Shown: in pieces, positions 1 through 7,462 of the stretch
Layout of the letters: the number at the start of each line of letters is the position of its first letter
Position numbering within the stretch: position 1 is the first letter of the stretch
NCBI RefSeq assembly: GCF_030812995.1
Contig: NZ_JAUSTT010000005.1
Coordinates: 1-64,000, forward strand
Length of the DNA stretch: 64,000 bases
Direction: 5' to 3'
Source of the DNA: Bacillus chungangensis
GTDB taxonomy: Bacteria > Bacillota > Bacilli > Bacillales > Bacillaceae_C
Position numbers and translations under genes: made by a program
The notes under the pieces: generated by a model
Seen by the model: only the letters and a program-made list of their open reading frames with translations
Told to the model about the DNA's origin: nothing
The model's database searches: none

Positions 1-442
1 TGAGTCGTTACTCCCAAGTTTGGATATGAATCTCCTAGTCCGAGATTCAGTGGGACTTTAACCCACCTGATGAGCGTGCTGCCACGCACGCACTACGGCA
101 TCGGCTGACTTCTCACGATAAACCTTTTTCGACCAACTTTCTTCTTAGGGGACTCCTCAGCTGTCCGTGAGACCTCCCAGGGTAAGACAACTAGCTTTCC
201 TCTTTTACTCGCCTGATTTACTCTATAGGATTACGCACATCTTTTTGGACTTTGACTTGTTATGGAGTCTTATCCGCCCATAGAGCCTCGTATCAGATTT
301 CTGTTCGTCGAGCCAAGATTTTGATACGCGCTTCCTTCAGCCCTTACCTCGAAATAAGTACCTTGCGCTTCTCTAGTGGTTGGTTGATGTGTACCCCCAC
401 AGCGGACTTTCACCACCTAGATAGTTGCCATGCCTGGCGCAC
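1..442 (-). mobile_element. Group II intron, 5' part (domain I region), truncated by window edge
   Basis: On the minus strand the sequence begins GTGCGCCAGGCATGG at 442 and soon reaches GGTGAAAGTCC. This is the usual 5' end of bacterial group II introns. Further in are other segments typical of the region before a LtrA-type maturase (AAGAAGAAAGT, GAAGTCAGC..GCCGTAGT, and a second GTTAAAGTCCCACT-type stretch). No long ORF lies in this part. The intron-encoded reverse transcriptase would follow beyond position 1. The exact 5' splice position (442) is inferred from the GTGCG start. A terminator and its T-tract lie immediately upstream, which is the preferred target of group IIC introns. Class assignment is inference. 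Confidence 0.8.
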
Positions 443-444
443 AT

Positions 445-468
445 AAAAAAACACCTTTATGAAGGTGT
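445..468 (-). terminator. Rho-independent terminator abutting the intron
   Basis: On the minus strand ACACCTT / CATA / AAGGTGT forms a perfect 7-bp stem, followed by six T and then AT before the intron start GTGCG. It probably terminated the GrpB-family gene at 631-1128, whose stop is about 160 bases upstream. Confidence 0.75.
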
Positions 469-630
469 AGGTGTGACTGTTTTTTCTATTTCAATTATTA
501 GCTGTCTTTCTTAACTGAACTATACGTTCGTACAACAAAAAAAGCTACCCAGGTCAAAACTCCCAACACTCATTATTAGATGATAGATTATTCAATAAAA
601 AAGGAGAATTTTACTAAAGAAATTCATATG

Positions 631-1128
631 TCATAGTTTTTTATATTCTGGAGTTTTCATTAATCTTTGGAAAAATTCATTTTTAGCTTTTCTATAATCA
701 TCCATAGCCTTCCCTTCATACTTCTTTTTTAACTCGTCATATTCTTTCCTATAATGATCATTTCGTAATAAAACATCACGAAACTTCCAAAAGAAATCGT
801 GTTCTGAACCTATGACAGTTAATTGTACTCCAAGAGGTGGAATAGTGGAATCATCTTTAAAAGCCCTAAACCTGTCTGTTTTTATACTGCCTTCATTAAG
901 CTCATATAATGCTGAAAGTGAGTCAACTGCTTCAAAGAATTGTCCAGAGATAACACGTACTTGTATATCTAAATCACCTTTTGTTAGGCTATTAGGAATG
1001 GCTGTGCTTCCAACGTGCTGGACATCAGCCTCAGGCAGGCTTTCTTTCATGATTTTTTTGTGAGCTAAAAAAGTTTTTTCTGCATTTTCATCAAACAGAC
1101 TGTTATCTAAGAAATGAACTAATTCCAT
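631..1128 (-). CDS. GrpB-family (UPF0157) nucleotidyltransferase-fold protein
   Basis: This 165-residue protein has the GrpB/UPF0157 hallmarks: HVGSTAIPN at about residues 39-47, then K-G-DLDIQV around 50-57, the place where nucleotidyltransferase-fold proteins carry acidic metal ligands. The family has no well-established function; members are cytosolic, and some are fused to CoaE in other bacteria. The ATG follows AGGGGAGAGTAAG, a good ribosome binding site. It stands alone between the phage-like region and the intron. Complete length, no defects seen. Confidence 0.8.
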   Translation of the reverse strand: MELVHFLDNSLFDENAEKTFLAHKKIMKESLPEADVQHVGSTAIPNSLTKGDLDIQVRVISGQFFEAVDSLSALYELNEGSIKTDRFRAFKDDSTIPPLGVQLTVIGSEHDFFWKFRDVLLRNDHYRKEYDELKKKYEGKAMDDYRKAKNEFFQRLMKTPEYKKL

Positions 1129-1275
1129 CTTACTCTCCCCTAAAAATAATCTATATCGTTTATTCTACATTCTTAGTAGATTAACCTTCTTCCTTAGTAG
1201 ATTAAACATTTTTCTTGGGTGTTTATTTATTTTTCGGAATATGTGATGTGTTTAAGAACGAGAATTCTTTCACTT

Positions 1276-1422
1276 TCAAACATGATTAATCATTTCTTTA
1301 TGTTGCACATCATCGTTCTTATGCGCAACTAACGCTTTTTGGACATCGCTACGAATTATAACTGGTACTTGCTGCAGCTCTCTCAATCCCGCTTGAATAA
1401 GTCGTACATAAACATAAATCAT
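1276..1422 (-). CDS. Small phage-tail-operon protein, CD1375-like (XkdX position)
   Basis: This 48-codon ORF begins MIYVYVRLIQAGLRELQQVP. That resembles the very short CD1375-type proteins which end many Firmicutes tail operons (pattern M-x-x-VY..LI..G...IE..P..). Its ATG overlaps the TGA of the upstream 83-residue gene (ATGA), so the two are translationally coupled. Function unknown. It is the last gene of the tail operon visible here; nothing resembling xepA, xhlA, xhlB or xlyA follows before the GrpB gene. Confidence 0.6.
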   Translation of the reverse strand: MIYVYVRLIQAGLRELQQVPVIIRSDVQKALVAHKNDDVQHKEMINHV

Positions 1423-1670
1423 TCCGTTTCACCGTCCTTCAGCTTAGTTAGCTCCTCAAACATTTCTGCTAGAGCTAAAGATAGTTGCAAATTTTCTTCT
1501 TGTAATTTTTCAATTCTTTGGTTAAAAGTTGGTTGTACAGGAATAACCTCATCCTCGGGAATTTCCGACATTACAGGCACTTCAACCCGATGGGAAATAG
1601 TTTCTCCGTCTCGTGTATATTCAGTAACTTGTTTATCATTTTCAACATATTCACGTAAAACTTCTAACAT
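1419..1670 (-). CDS. Phage tail-operon small protein (XkdW-like position), function unknown
   Basis: An 83-residue acidic protein. Its C-terminal half (QRIEKLQEENLQLSLALAEM) is a predicted coiled coil, and the N-terminal half has short beta-like stretches. The ATG follows AAAGGAGGAACTTAA, a near-perfect ribosome binding site. It lies 21 bases downstream of the tail-fibre gene and overlaps the next small gene by four bases. Coiled-coil proteins in this position may act as fibre chaperones or spacers; that is inference from position only. Confidence 0.55.
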   Translation of the reverse strand: MLEVLREYVENDKQVTEYTRDGETISHRVEVPVMSEIPEDEVIPVQPTFNQRIEKLQEENLQLSLALAEMFEELTKLKDGETE

Positions 1671-1691
1671 TTAAGTTCCTCCTTTGAATTA

Positions 1692-2903
1692 TTATTTTAA
1701 AATGTAACTCGCACTCACATACAAATAGTTTGAAGTTGAAGATTTAAAAGAAAGACTAATTTTTAGTTTATTAGTAAATTCTATCATCGGAGAAAACAGT
1801 CCAGTCCCATGTGAAATGGAACTACCTTCAATATTGAAGGTTTCAACTTGTCCATCTGCTTCGATTGTAATTTCAACTTCTCCAAGCGCGGAGGTGTTAG
1901 ATGCTAAGTTAAATGATGTTACAATACCTTTTCCGGTAATATTTACAATTGTTGCATTCGAAGAATTTGAATAATGTCTAGAAGATACGAATTTAGGAGT
2001 CCCAGTAAAGATATTGTTAGACTCAATTTTCCCTTCGATTCGCTTTAAGTATTTAAATAAAGAATCTGTCCCCGCTGTAGATGGATTCGCCATCCCAATC
2101 AAATCCGCTTTCGTTTTGATTGTCGGAATCAAATCTGTTTGTTTCTTAACAGCTTCCACAGTAGTTTTCACAGAGTCTACCATATTAGGCAGCTGCTCAA
2201 ATTCTTCTCCTACGTTTTGTTGGATTTGCTCAATTTGGTCTTCTGCCGAATTCATTCTATTTGTTAAACCTGTAATATTCGTTTCATTTGTCGCTATTTT
2301 TTCCTTATGCGCAATAACAAGATCATTTACTTTTTTAACCGCACTTGGTGTCGCTCCTTCTGTTGTGCTTGTGCTATTGACAGCGTCAGACAATTGAACA
2401 TGCCCTACCTGTGTTAAAGAAGCTTTTGTATTAGCGTGTTTGCCTATTTCTTCTTCTACCCATTTACGTGATGGCATGGCGATGGTCGGATCGATTTTTA
2501 ATTGAACTGATGATGCGTTTGTTACTTCAATGATCATACGAAGATATAGGTCTTTTGCTGAGCCCTCTGTTAAAATCGGTTTGTATGTTTCAGGATATTT
2601 TCCGACTGCAATTAAATCGCCTTCTGCGTCAAATACTCCAACTTCTCTGACATTGAATCCTCCTGCATCAGCTGGGATAACAGCTTCGAGGATAATCCAA
2701 TTCGAATTTTCCTCGTCAGTGTGAATAGAGCTAATGTTTCCACGCCAGACCTCGCTTTGCAGTTCTGTTTGATTTTCAGACGGATTATATTGACGGTCAC
2801 CAACTGCAAGATGTGTGATATCGACTTTTCTTCCAAGTACTTGCGCATTTGCTATTTTCGCTTTTCCAACAGCAGTTAGAATCGTATAATATTTTTCTGC
2901 CAT
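1692..2903 (-). CDS. Phage tail fibre / tail-collar protein (XkdV-like)
   Basis: This 403-residue protein starts MAEKYYTILTAVGKAKIANA. That is the N-terminal baseplate-attachment domain of P2-H/DUF3751-type tail fibres, with the usual ITHLAVGD and VREVGVFDAEGDLIAVG motifs in the first 110 residues. The middle (about 150-250) contains the collar-repeat motif VGHVQLSDAVNS..TEGATPSAV and heptad-rich helices. The last ~110 residues form a Thr/Ser/Asn-rich beta domain, probably the receptor-binding tip. The second ATG (2903) is preferred because GGAG lies nine bases before it; the first ATG is only three bases from it. It would set the host range of the particle. Confidence 0.8.
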   Translation of the reverse strand: MAEKYYTILTAVGKAKIANAQVLGRKVDITHLAVGDRQYNPSENQTELQSEVWRGNISSIHTDEENSNWIILEAVIPADAGGFNVREVGVFDAEGDLIAVGKYPETYKPILTEGSAKDLYLRMIIEVTNASSVQLKIDPTIAMPSRKWVEEEIGKHANTKASLTQVGHVQLSDAVNSTSTTEGATPSAVKKVNDLVIAHKEKIATNETNITGLTNRMNSAEDQIEQIQQNVGEEFEQLPNMVDSVKTTVEAVKKQTDLIPTIKTKADLIGMANPSTAGTDSLFKYLKRIEGKIESNNIFTGTPKFVSSRHYSNSSNATIVNITGKGIVTSFNLASNTSALGEVEITIEADGQVETFNIEGSSISHGTGLFSPMIEFTNKLKISLSFKSSTSNYLYVSASYILK

Positions 2904-2934
2904 GATCATTTACTCCGTTCTATCAAAATTTTAT

Positions 2935-3082
2935 CGGATTTAGTGAACCTTCCATTAGTGGGAATCTCTTATCTCCTACTAATGGTTGGAATCAATCGGT
3001 CATTTACTAACAGTTCCCCCGTCAGACTTCTTCTTTTTTTATTCTTAACGGGAATTTTCTTGTTAGCTAGAGAGGGGATAAA
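2935..3082 (+). repeat. Dispersed hairpin repeat, diverged copy 1 (tandem with copy 2)
   Basis: Diverged copy of the intergenic repeat family described in the findings. It has GTGAACCTTCCATTAGTGGG, a loop, the pairing CTCCTACTAATGG, then the CAATCGGTCATTT core, a second C-rich/G-rich stem and the end GGGATAAA. That end is also the start of the next copy, so the two copies share a junction. Confidence 0.7.
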
Positions 3083-3236
3083 GTGAAACTTTCATTAGTA
3101 GGGGTTTTCTCTCATCCCCTACTAATGGTTAGTTGAACCAATCGGACATTTGACTTTCAGTTATCCTCCACCTAGACTTCTTCGATTCCTCTTACTCTTG
3201 AGGTGGGGGTCTTACTGCCAGTTAGATGTGGGATAA
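3077..3236 (+). repeat. Dispersed hairpin repeat, copy 2; supplies the 3' end of xkdU
   Basis: Full short-form copy: GATAAAGTGAAACTTTCATT, perfect stem CATTAGTAGGGG / CCCCTACTAATG, core AACCAATCGGACATTTGAC, second stem CCACCT / AGGTGG, and the end GTTAGATGTGGGATAAA. The final segment overlaps the last codons and stop of the minus-strand gene at 3212-3853. Confidence 0.85.
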
Positions 3237-3853
3237 ATAGAAATTGTTTCTAAAGATCGTGATGCGGTTCCAAATCGCGCATAGCCCTTTGTTTCTAGCT
3301 CGGTGTTCCGCCAAGGATAGACAGTTACTTCCTCCCCGAAAAGCATTGCGGATGCCAAATGCATTTTTCCACTTAAGTGTTGGGTGATGCGATACCCAAG
3401 GTGAGCGGGTTTGATTTTATTTACTTCGTGAATAAGTTTTGGAAAATCTACGTTTTCAGCTGTTTTGTCTAAATTGATGCGAAATACATAATCATCGATA
3501 TTTTCTTCGATTGTTACTTTTACTCCAGCTGCCGCAGAAGCAACCATTTCAACACGCTCTTTGTTAACAGGAAAATAAGTATTTAAAAATACGATGATTC
3601 GTTTGCGGCGTTCTTCTATACTTAATCCTTTCCCGTTGCTTAAACCAAGCCGCTGCTCCCAGTAGGAAAGAGACCATGATGCAAATTGCGGGTAAACCTG
3701 CTCACGGACACTTTTGGCCGTCTTCCAAAGATCATCAAGCTCTTTCCCATTTGCTTCAAAAATATGAAGCATATACGCATCGTGGTGATAGATTGGAAGA
3801 ATAGCAGATAGCATCTCTTTAGCAGTTGGTGAGGTGATCATGCGGTCTTTCAC
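3212..3853 (-). CDS. xkdU: Phage baseplate wedge protein, DUF2313 / gpI-like (XkdU)
   Basis: This 213-residue protein matches the YmfQ/XkdU (DUF2313) family: an N-terminal helical region (about 10-60), then FASWSLSYWEQRLGL..GKGLSIEERRKRI at about 58-95, which is the typical signature, and a beta-rich second half. It completes the baseplate wedge with XkdT and XkdS. The start is GTG, overlapping the XkdT stop (GTGA) and preceded by GAGGTGA. Oddity: the last eight residues and the stop codon (IYPTSNWQ) are encoded by the end of an intergenic repeat, so the original C-terminus was probably replaced. Confidence 0.8.
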   Translation of the reverse strand: MKDRMITSPTAKEMLSAILPIYHHDAYMLHIFEANGKELDDLWKTAKSVREQVYPQFASWSLSYWEQRLGLSNGKGLSIEERRKRIIVFLNTYFPVNKERVEMVASAAAGVKVTIEENIDDYVFRINLDKTAENVDFPKLIHEVNKIKPAHLGYRITQHLSGKMHLASAMLFGEEVTVYPWRNTELETKGYARFGTASRSLETISIYPTSNWQ

Positions 3854-4974
3854 GATGCCTTCACCTCACCAACAACAGCGATTTCTCCGCTATCGAGCTG
3901 GATATTTTCCGCAAGCCCGTTCAGTAATAAATTGTCATAGTCCTTTACCCCTTGCGTTTCGATAATGAACGATCCTATTCGCGCATAACGGATCAGCCCG
4001 CCAATCGAAACGTCGGAAAAGTAAGCAGCGACCGCTTGTTTAATCGAAGCGAGTATCTCTTCTATATCTGCCCCATCTTCTAATTCTAAGGAGAAGGAAA
4101 GATGAACGGTCATCCTTTCAACCGAATCAACAGTAACAAGCGCTCCAATTGGCGCTAGTCCTCCACCCTTTCTTTCATCAGGAGCAATATGCTGTTGAAC
4201 TGCGGCGATTAATTCTGGAGTGGCGACGCCTCCATTGCTGTCTGTTATCATCACTTTGACAGTTCCAGCTCCGTTCCATTCTGGCAAGACGATCACTTCT
4301 CCAACTCCAGGAACTTCCTTTGCCCATCTTTCATAATCTCGGCGGGCACCACTTAATGATTTATTTTGATCACGGTCTATAATCCGCTCCCTGAATGAGC
4401 TGTCGCTTTCAATATCTGCTCCACCACTTGTCGCTTCTTCATTGATGATTTCGACAATTCCCGGTATCGGTTCCATGAGAATACGAATCGATTCGGCCGG
4501 CACATTTCCGACCACCCCAGGTTCAACTGCTTCAATAGAAGTTACTGCCTTCCCGTTTTCGTCTGTCGTTATTTCTTGTGTTGTCTTAAAAACAATCGCA
4601 GCAGTATGATCGCTCGCGACCGTTGCTACTTTTGTACCTGCCCGAATCGTCACGCCAGGTTTGCCGATGAAAACCATATGCGACCCCTTAGCAGCAACAG
4701 CCGGCCTTCTCGTCACACCAATCGGTGTACCATGCCAATCTAAAAATATCCCTTCCGCAAACTGTGGAAACATCATCATCATTGTCAGTGTTAGTTCGTA
4801 TTCAATCATCTTCGCTTTTTCCATCGCAACAGGTTTTGTTACGTCATAAATTAACGCACCTTCGGAAAGGTCGTAGTTGCGAGGCAAGCTTTTCAACATG
4901 CGTTGGTGAATGTCTTCTTCGCTTACTTGCAAAAAGTCAGGCAGGGCGAATGTTGACTGTTCCAATTGCTTCAC
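3850..4974 (-). CDS. xkdT: Baseplate J-like protein (XkdT)
   Basis: A 374-residue Baseplate_J family protein. Visible signatures are HGTPIGVTRRPA at about 80-92, the G-V-T-I-R-A-G-T region near 110, GVVGNVPAESI at about 153-163 and the GAR.DYERWA..VPGVG motif at about 205-222. It forms the wedge between the baseplate hub and the tail fibres of contractile tails. The annotated start is GTG inside a GGCGGTGAAGCA stretch. A TTG three codons later (4965) has better ribosome-binding-site spacing and is a real alternative. It overlaps the end of xkdS by 38 bases, as is usual in this operon type. Confidence 0.85.
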   Translation of the reverse strand: MKQLEQSTFALPDFLQVSEEDIHQRMLKSLPRNYDLSEGALIYDVTKPVAMEKAKMIEYELTLTMMMMFPQFAEGIFLDWHGTPIGVTRRPAVAAKGSHMVFIGKPGVTIRAGTKVATVASDHTAAIVFKTTQEITTDENGKAVTSIEAVEPGVVGNVPAESIRILMEPIPGIVEIINEEATSGGADIESDSSFRERIIDRDQNKSLSGARRDYERWAKEVPGVGEVIVLPEWNGAGTVKVMITDSNGGVATPELIAAVQQHIAPDERKGGGLAPIGALVTVDSVERMTVHLSFSLELEDGADIEEILASIKQAVAAYFSDVSIGGLIRYARIGSFIIETQGVKDYDNLLLNGLAENIQLDSGEIAVVGEVKAS

Positions 4975-5419
4975 CGCCTTTCGTCATTTCGTAAAATTCC
5001 GTTCCGTATACAGACTCCACTTGGAAAGTGATCCACACATTGTCTCCTTTCCATTCGAATGCAAAGGAATCGACCGCTTTCGTTCGTGCATCAACCATTA
5101 ATGCTTCGGTGATGGTTCGTTTGATTTCACTTTCGGCAATGCCGCGATCATGAAAGGAACGGACAATATTCGCTAATTCTACGCCAAAATCACTGCTGTA
5201 AGCTGGATATTGATAGCGCTCTGTAAGCAGGCATTTCATCACCCAAAAACGATAGGCGTCTTTTTCATCGCCGATTACCGCTTGGCCTACACCATTGATG
5301 TCAAGCTGAACGGTTTCCATATTAAAAACTGGGGCAACAACATCGAGCGGCTGTTGATCAAAAGCATCCTCTGCAATGATGATTGGTGTATCAAAAGCAG
5401 GATATAATGTTTCTGCCAT
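4937..5419 (-). CDS. xkdS: Baseplate protein, DUF2634 / gpW-like lysozyme-fold (XkdS)
   Basis: A 160-residue member of the XkdS (DUF2634) family, the Firmicutes counterpart of the P2 gpW / T4 gp25 baseplate component. The motif Y-S-S-D-F-G-V-E-L at about 93-101 and the following R..IKR.ITEAL helix are characteristic. Start ATG behind CAGGTGAAATAAG. It sits one base after the xkdR stop and overlaps the start of xkdT. Confidence 0.8.
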   Translation of the reverse strand: MAETLYPAFDTPIIIAEDAFDQQPLDVVAPVFNMETVQLDINGVGQAVIGDEKDAYRFWVMKCLLTERYQYPAYSSDFGVELANIVRSFHDRGIAESEIKRTITEALMVDARTKAVDSFAFEWKGDNVWITFQVESVYGTEFYEMTKGGEAIGTVNIRPA

Positions 5420-5420
5420 C

Positions 5421-5732
5421 TTATTTCACCTGCCCTATGATGATGTACGTTCTTCCCTCGTCTATCGGGACGCAAAGAACCCGATCGCCTTCTTCCAGTT
5501 TTAATCGAATGATATAATCGTGTGACGTTCCGGTTGATTCGGAAATCAGTGTTGCCTTTTCCTCCATTACGCTGCAATCTGTTAACGGAATTGGATGTTC
5601 AAAATGGTCTAATTTAAGACCGCTGCTTGTAATCGTGCCAAGGATCGCTGACTTTACTTGAAAACCGATTGTTTTGGCTGTTGTTTCTCGCATTACTTGC
5701 AGTAAAGCGTTGGCTCCCTTGCTTCCTTCCAT
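5421..5732 (-). CDS. xkdR: XkdR-like baseplate protein (DUF2577)
   Basis: A 103-residue protein of the DUF2577 family that always lies between XkdQ and XkdS in PBSX-like tail operons. It has a helical N-terminus followed by an OB-like beta region with the pattern GDRVLCVP..EGR.YIIIGQV near the end. The ATG at 5732 is preferred (AAGGGGTGATTAGG before it); an in-frame GTG at 5741 is too close to that site. Exact role unknown; probably a baseplate hub or spike component. Confidence 0.75.
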   Translation of the reverse strand: MEGSKGANALLQVMRETTAKTIGFQVKSAILGTITSSGLKLDHFEHPIPLTDCSVMEEKATLISESTGTSHDYIIRLKLEEGDRVLCVPIDEGRTYIIIGQVK

Positions 5733-5733
5733 C

Positions 5734-6726
5734 CTAATCACCCCTTAGATTCAAGCTCATCCGCAATGAAGAAATATCTCTAGAAATTCCTTCAACGATA
5801 TAGCGTCCGCCAATGGTGCCTGTTTTCACTTCGACTTTGTCCCCTCTGCGAATCCACGGAATATCTGGGCCATTGAGAGACCTTTCGATTTTTGGCTTGC
5901 CTTTTTCTTTTAACATTTCATCGGCTGCTTTTTGAGCTTCTGAGACACTTTCATAAGAATCGCTGTACAACACTTCTTGAATGATGCCAAATTTCGTATT
6001 CCCATCTTTCACTGCTTTTAAAAGCGCTCTGCCTTCATTCCCTTCGTTGCCATAGATTTTCACACGAGTAACCAAGTTCTCGATGCTATGCTCGTCAGCG
6101 CTATCTTCGACGAAGTGATCGTCCAACACATAGATCGTTTCATTAGACCCTTCTTTGACGACTTCTAAACTGCCTTGTGTAGACCGCACAAGAAAGCGGC
6201 CTGCGCCCTTTTTCTCCGATTCTTCTAAACGATCTGCGATAATATCGCCTAGACTTCCATTTGAGTAAGGTTTTTTTGCTAGTTTCACAGTCGGTCCATC
6301 GATGCGCCCAACGGGAACTCCTGCTTTTTCAGCGATCTTTTTAATACTAGATGCCCCTGTCTCGCCTGATCCGAAATACCAATGTTCCTTTGATTGCTGC
6401 AGCGGGAACAGTGGATCATACGCTGTTATTTCAATCGTGTGATCAGACGCATTCGTTTTCCAACGATAGACAGCCCCGCGAAAAACTTCTTTCCAACCGC
6501 TGCCATCTGTTGCCTGTAAAATAAGTCTTTTGGCAAGGTAAACATGTTGATGAATCCAGCCGTCTTTCAATTTCACATTTTTAAGCTGAACGTTTAAGCG
6601 GGCAGCAAGTTCTTGCGGCAATGTCTCAAGAGACGCAGATAAAATCAGATGGTCTACCGTTATTTGCCGGCCATCTGGCGGCACCAAAGTAAGGCGATAA
6701 GCTACTTTTGATAAATCGATTGCCAT
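5734..6726 (-). CDS. xkdQ: Baseplate hub protein, gpD/XkdQ-like
   Basis: A 330-residue protein homologous to XkdQ, the hub protein of contractile tails (P2 gpD family). It has a beta-rich N-terminus (YRLTLVPPDGRQITVD), the motif WYFGSGETGASSIKKIAEKAG at about 120-140, and the C-terminal I..IPWIRRGDKVEVK..GRYIVEGISRDI at about 290-325 typical of this family. The ATG is preceded by GGTGGTGAG. It starts four bases after xkdP ends. Confidence 0.8.
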   Translation of the reverse strand: MAIDLSKVAYRLTLVPPDGRQITVDHLILSASLETLPQELAARLNVQLKNVKLKDGWIHQHVYLAKRLILQATDGSGWKEVFRGAVYRWKTNASDHTIEITAYDPLFPLQQSKEHWYFGSGETGASSIKKIAEKAGVPVGRIDGPTVKLAKKPYSNGSLGDIIADRLEESEKKGAGRFLVRSTQGSLEVVKEGSNETIYVLDDHFVEDSADEHSIENLVTRVKIYGNEGNEGRALLKAVKDGNTKFGIIQEVLYSDSYESVSEAQKAADEMLKEKGKPKIERSLNGPDIPWIRRGDKVEVKTGTIGGRYIVEGISRDISSLRMSLNLRGD

Positions 6727-6730
6727 TTGC

Positions 6731-7381
6731 TCACCACCCAGAAGGCAAAGTAAACACTTCGCCAGGATAAATTAAATCAGGGTTTTTACTCTTGCTTTTA
6801 TCTTTGTTGATTTCCCAGAGTTCCGGCCATTTGCCGCCATGTCCTGCGTATTTCCTCGCAATATTCCATAAATTTTCGCCTTTAACAACCGTATGTGTTT
6901 TGGGCTGCGGCTTCGGATCGGGTCTTTTTTCCGGAGGCTTGCTTGCTTGCTCAGGCTTCTTCTCTTGAACGGAAAAGGATCGCTTTTCGGTAAAAGAAAT
7001 CGCATAATAAATATCGCCAAATCCACCCCGATAACTCGGTTCAAATGACGACAAAAAGACAGGGATATTCCAAGAAGATTCGGTAATAATGAGCCGAAGC
7101 TGATAATCGTCTCCTTCTGCTCCCATCCACCTTTCCAGCAGGCGAACAATATCATTTGGCGGCAAATCTGTGTGCCTTTCAGGAACGCTTTGTCTGACAC
7201 CAGGGAAAAATCCTTCCCAGCTCACCCTGACAGACGTCATTCCTCTTGGCATCTCAATATCGCCAATTGTAATCGGCGAAAATGATAACGTTTTAGGCCC
7301 CATTTGCACACGAAGTTCCTCTGGAGATACAGGGAATACCAATGTCTGCTTATTGTTCATATCGATTAACGATATTTTCAT
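6731..7381 (-). CDS. xkdP: LysM-containing tail assembly protein (XkdP)
   Basis: A 216-residue protein. Residues 1-130 are the XkdP-type baseplate domain (LVFPVSPEELRVQMGP..). It continues through a Pro/Lys/Glu-rich linker (about 140-165) and ends in one LysM domain (HTVVKGENLWNIARKYAG..WPELWEINKD), about 165-214. LysM binds peptidoglycan N-acetylglucosamine, fitting a tail-tube end protein that touches the cell wall. The start at 7381 is chosen because TTTAGGAGGTGTGCA precedes that ATG; the upstream in-frame extension has no ribosome binding site. Confidence 0.85.
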   Translation of the reverse strand: MKISLIDMNNKQTLVFPVSPEELRVQMGPKTLSFSPITIGDIEMPRGMTSVRVSWEGFFPGVRQSVPERHTDLPPNDIVRLLERWMGAEGDDYQLRLIITESSWNIPVFLSSFEPSYRGGFGDIYYAISFTEKRSFSVQEKKPEQASKPPEKRPDPKPQPKTHTVVKGENLWNIARKYAGHGGKWPELWEINKDKSKSKNPDLIYPGEVFTLPSGW

Positions 7382-7431
7382 TGCACACCTCCTAAAGTAA
7401 TTGATATAAGAAGATTGAAAGAACACGTTCC

Positions 7432-7459
7432 TAAAAAAAAAGCGGCGCGATGCCGCCTT
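7432..7459 (-). terminator. Intra-operon hairpin terminator between xkdO and xkdP
   Basis: On the minus strand GCGGC-ATCGC-GCCGC is followed by nine T. It lies directly after the tape-measure stop codon (7463) and 50 bases before the xkdP start. It looks like a complete intrinsic terminator inside the tail operon. Confidence 0.7.
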
Positions 7460-7462
7460 TGC

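Noticed and set aside
252-446. 64-codon plus-strand ORF
   Set aside because: It lies antisense to the structured 5' part of the group II intron and has no ribosome binding site.
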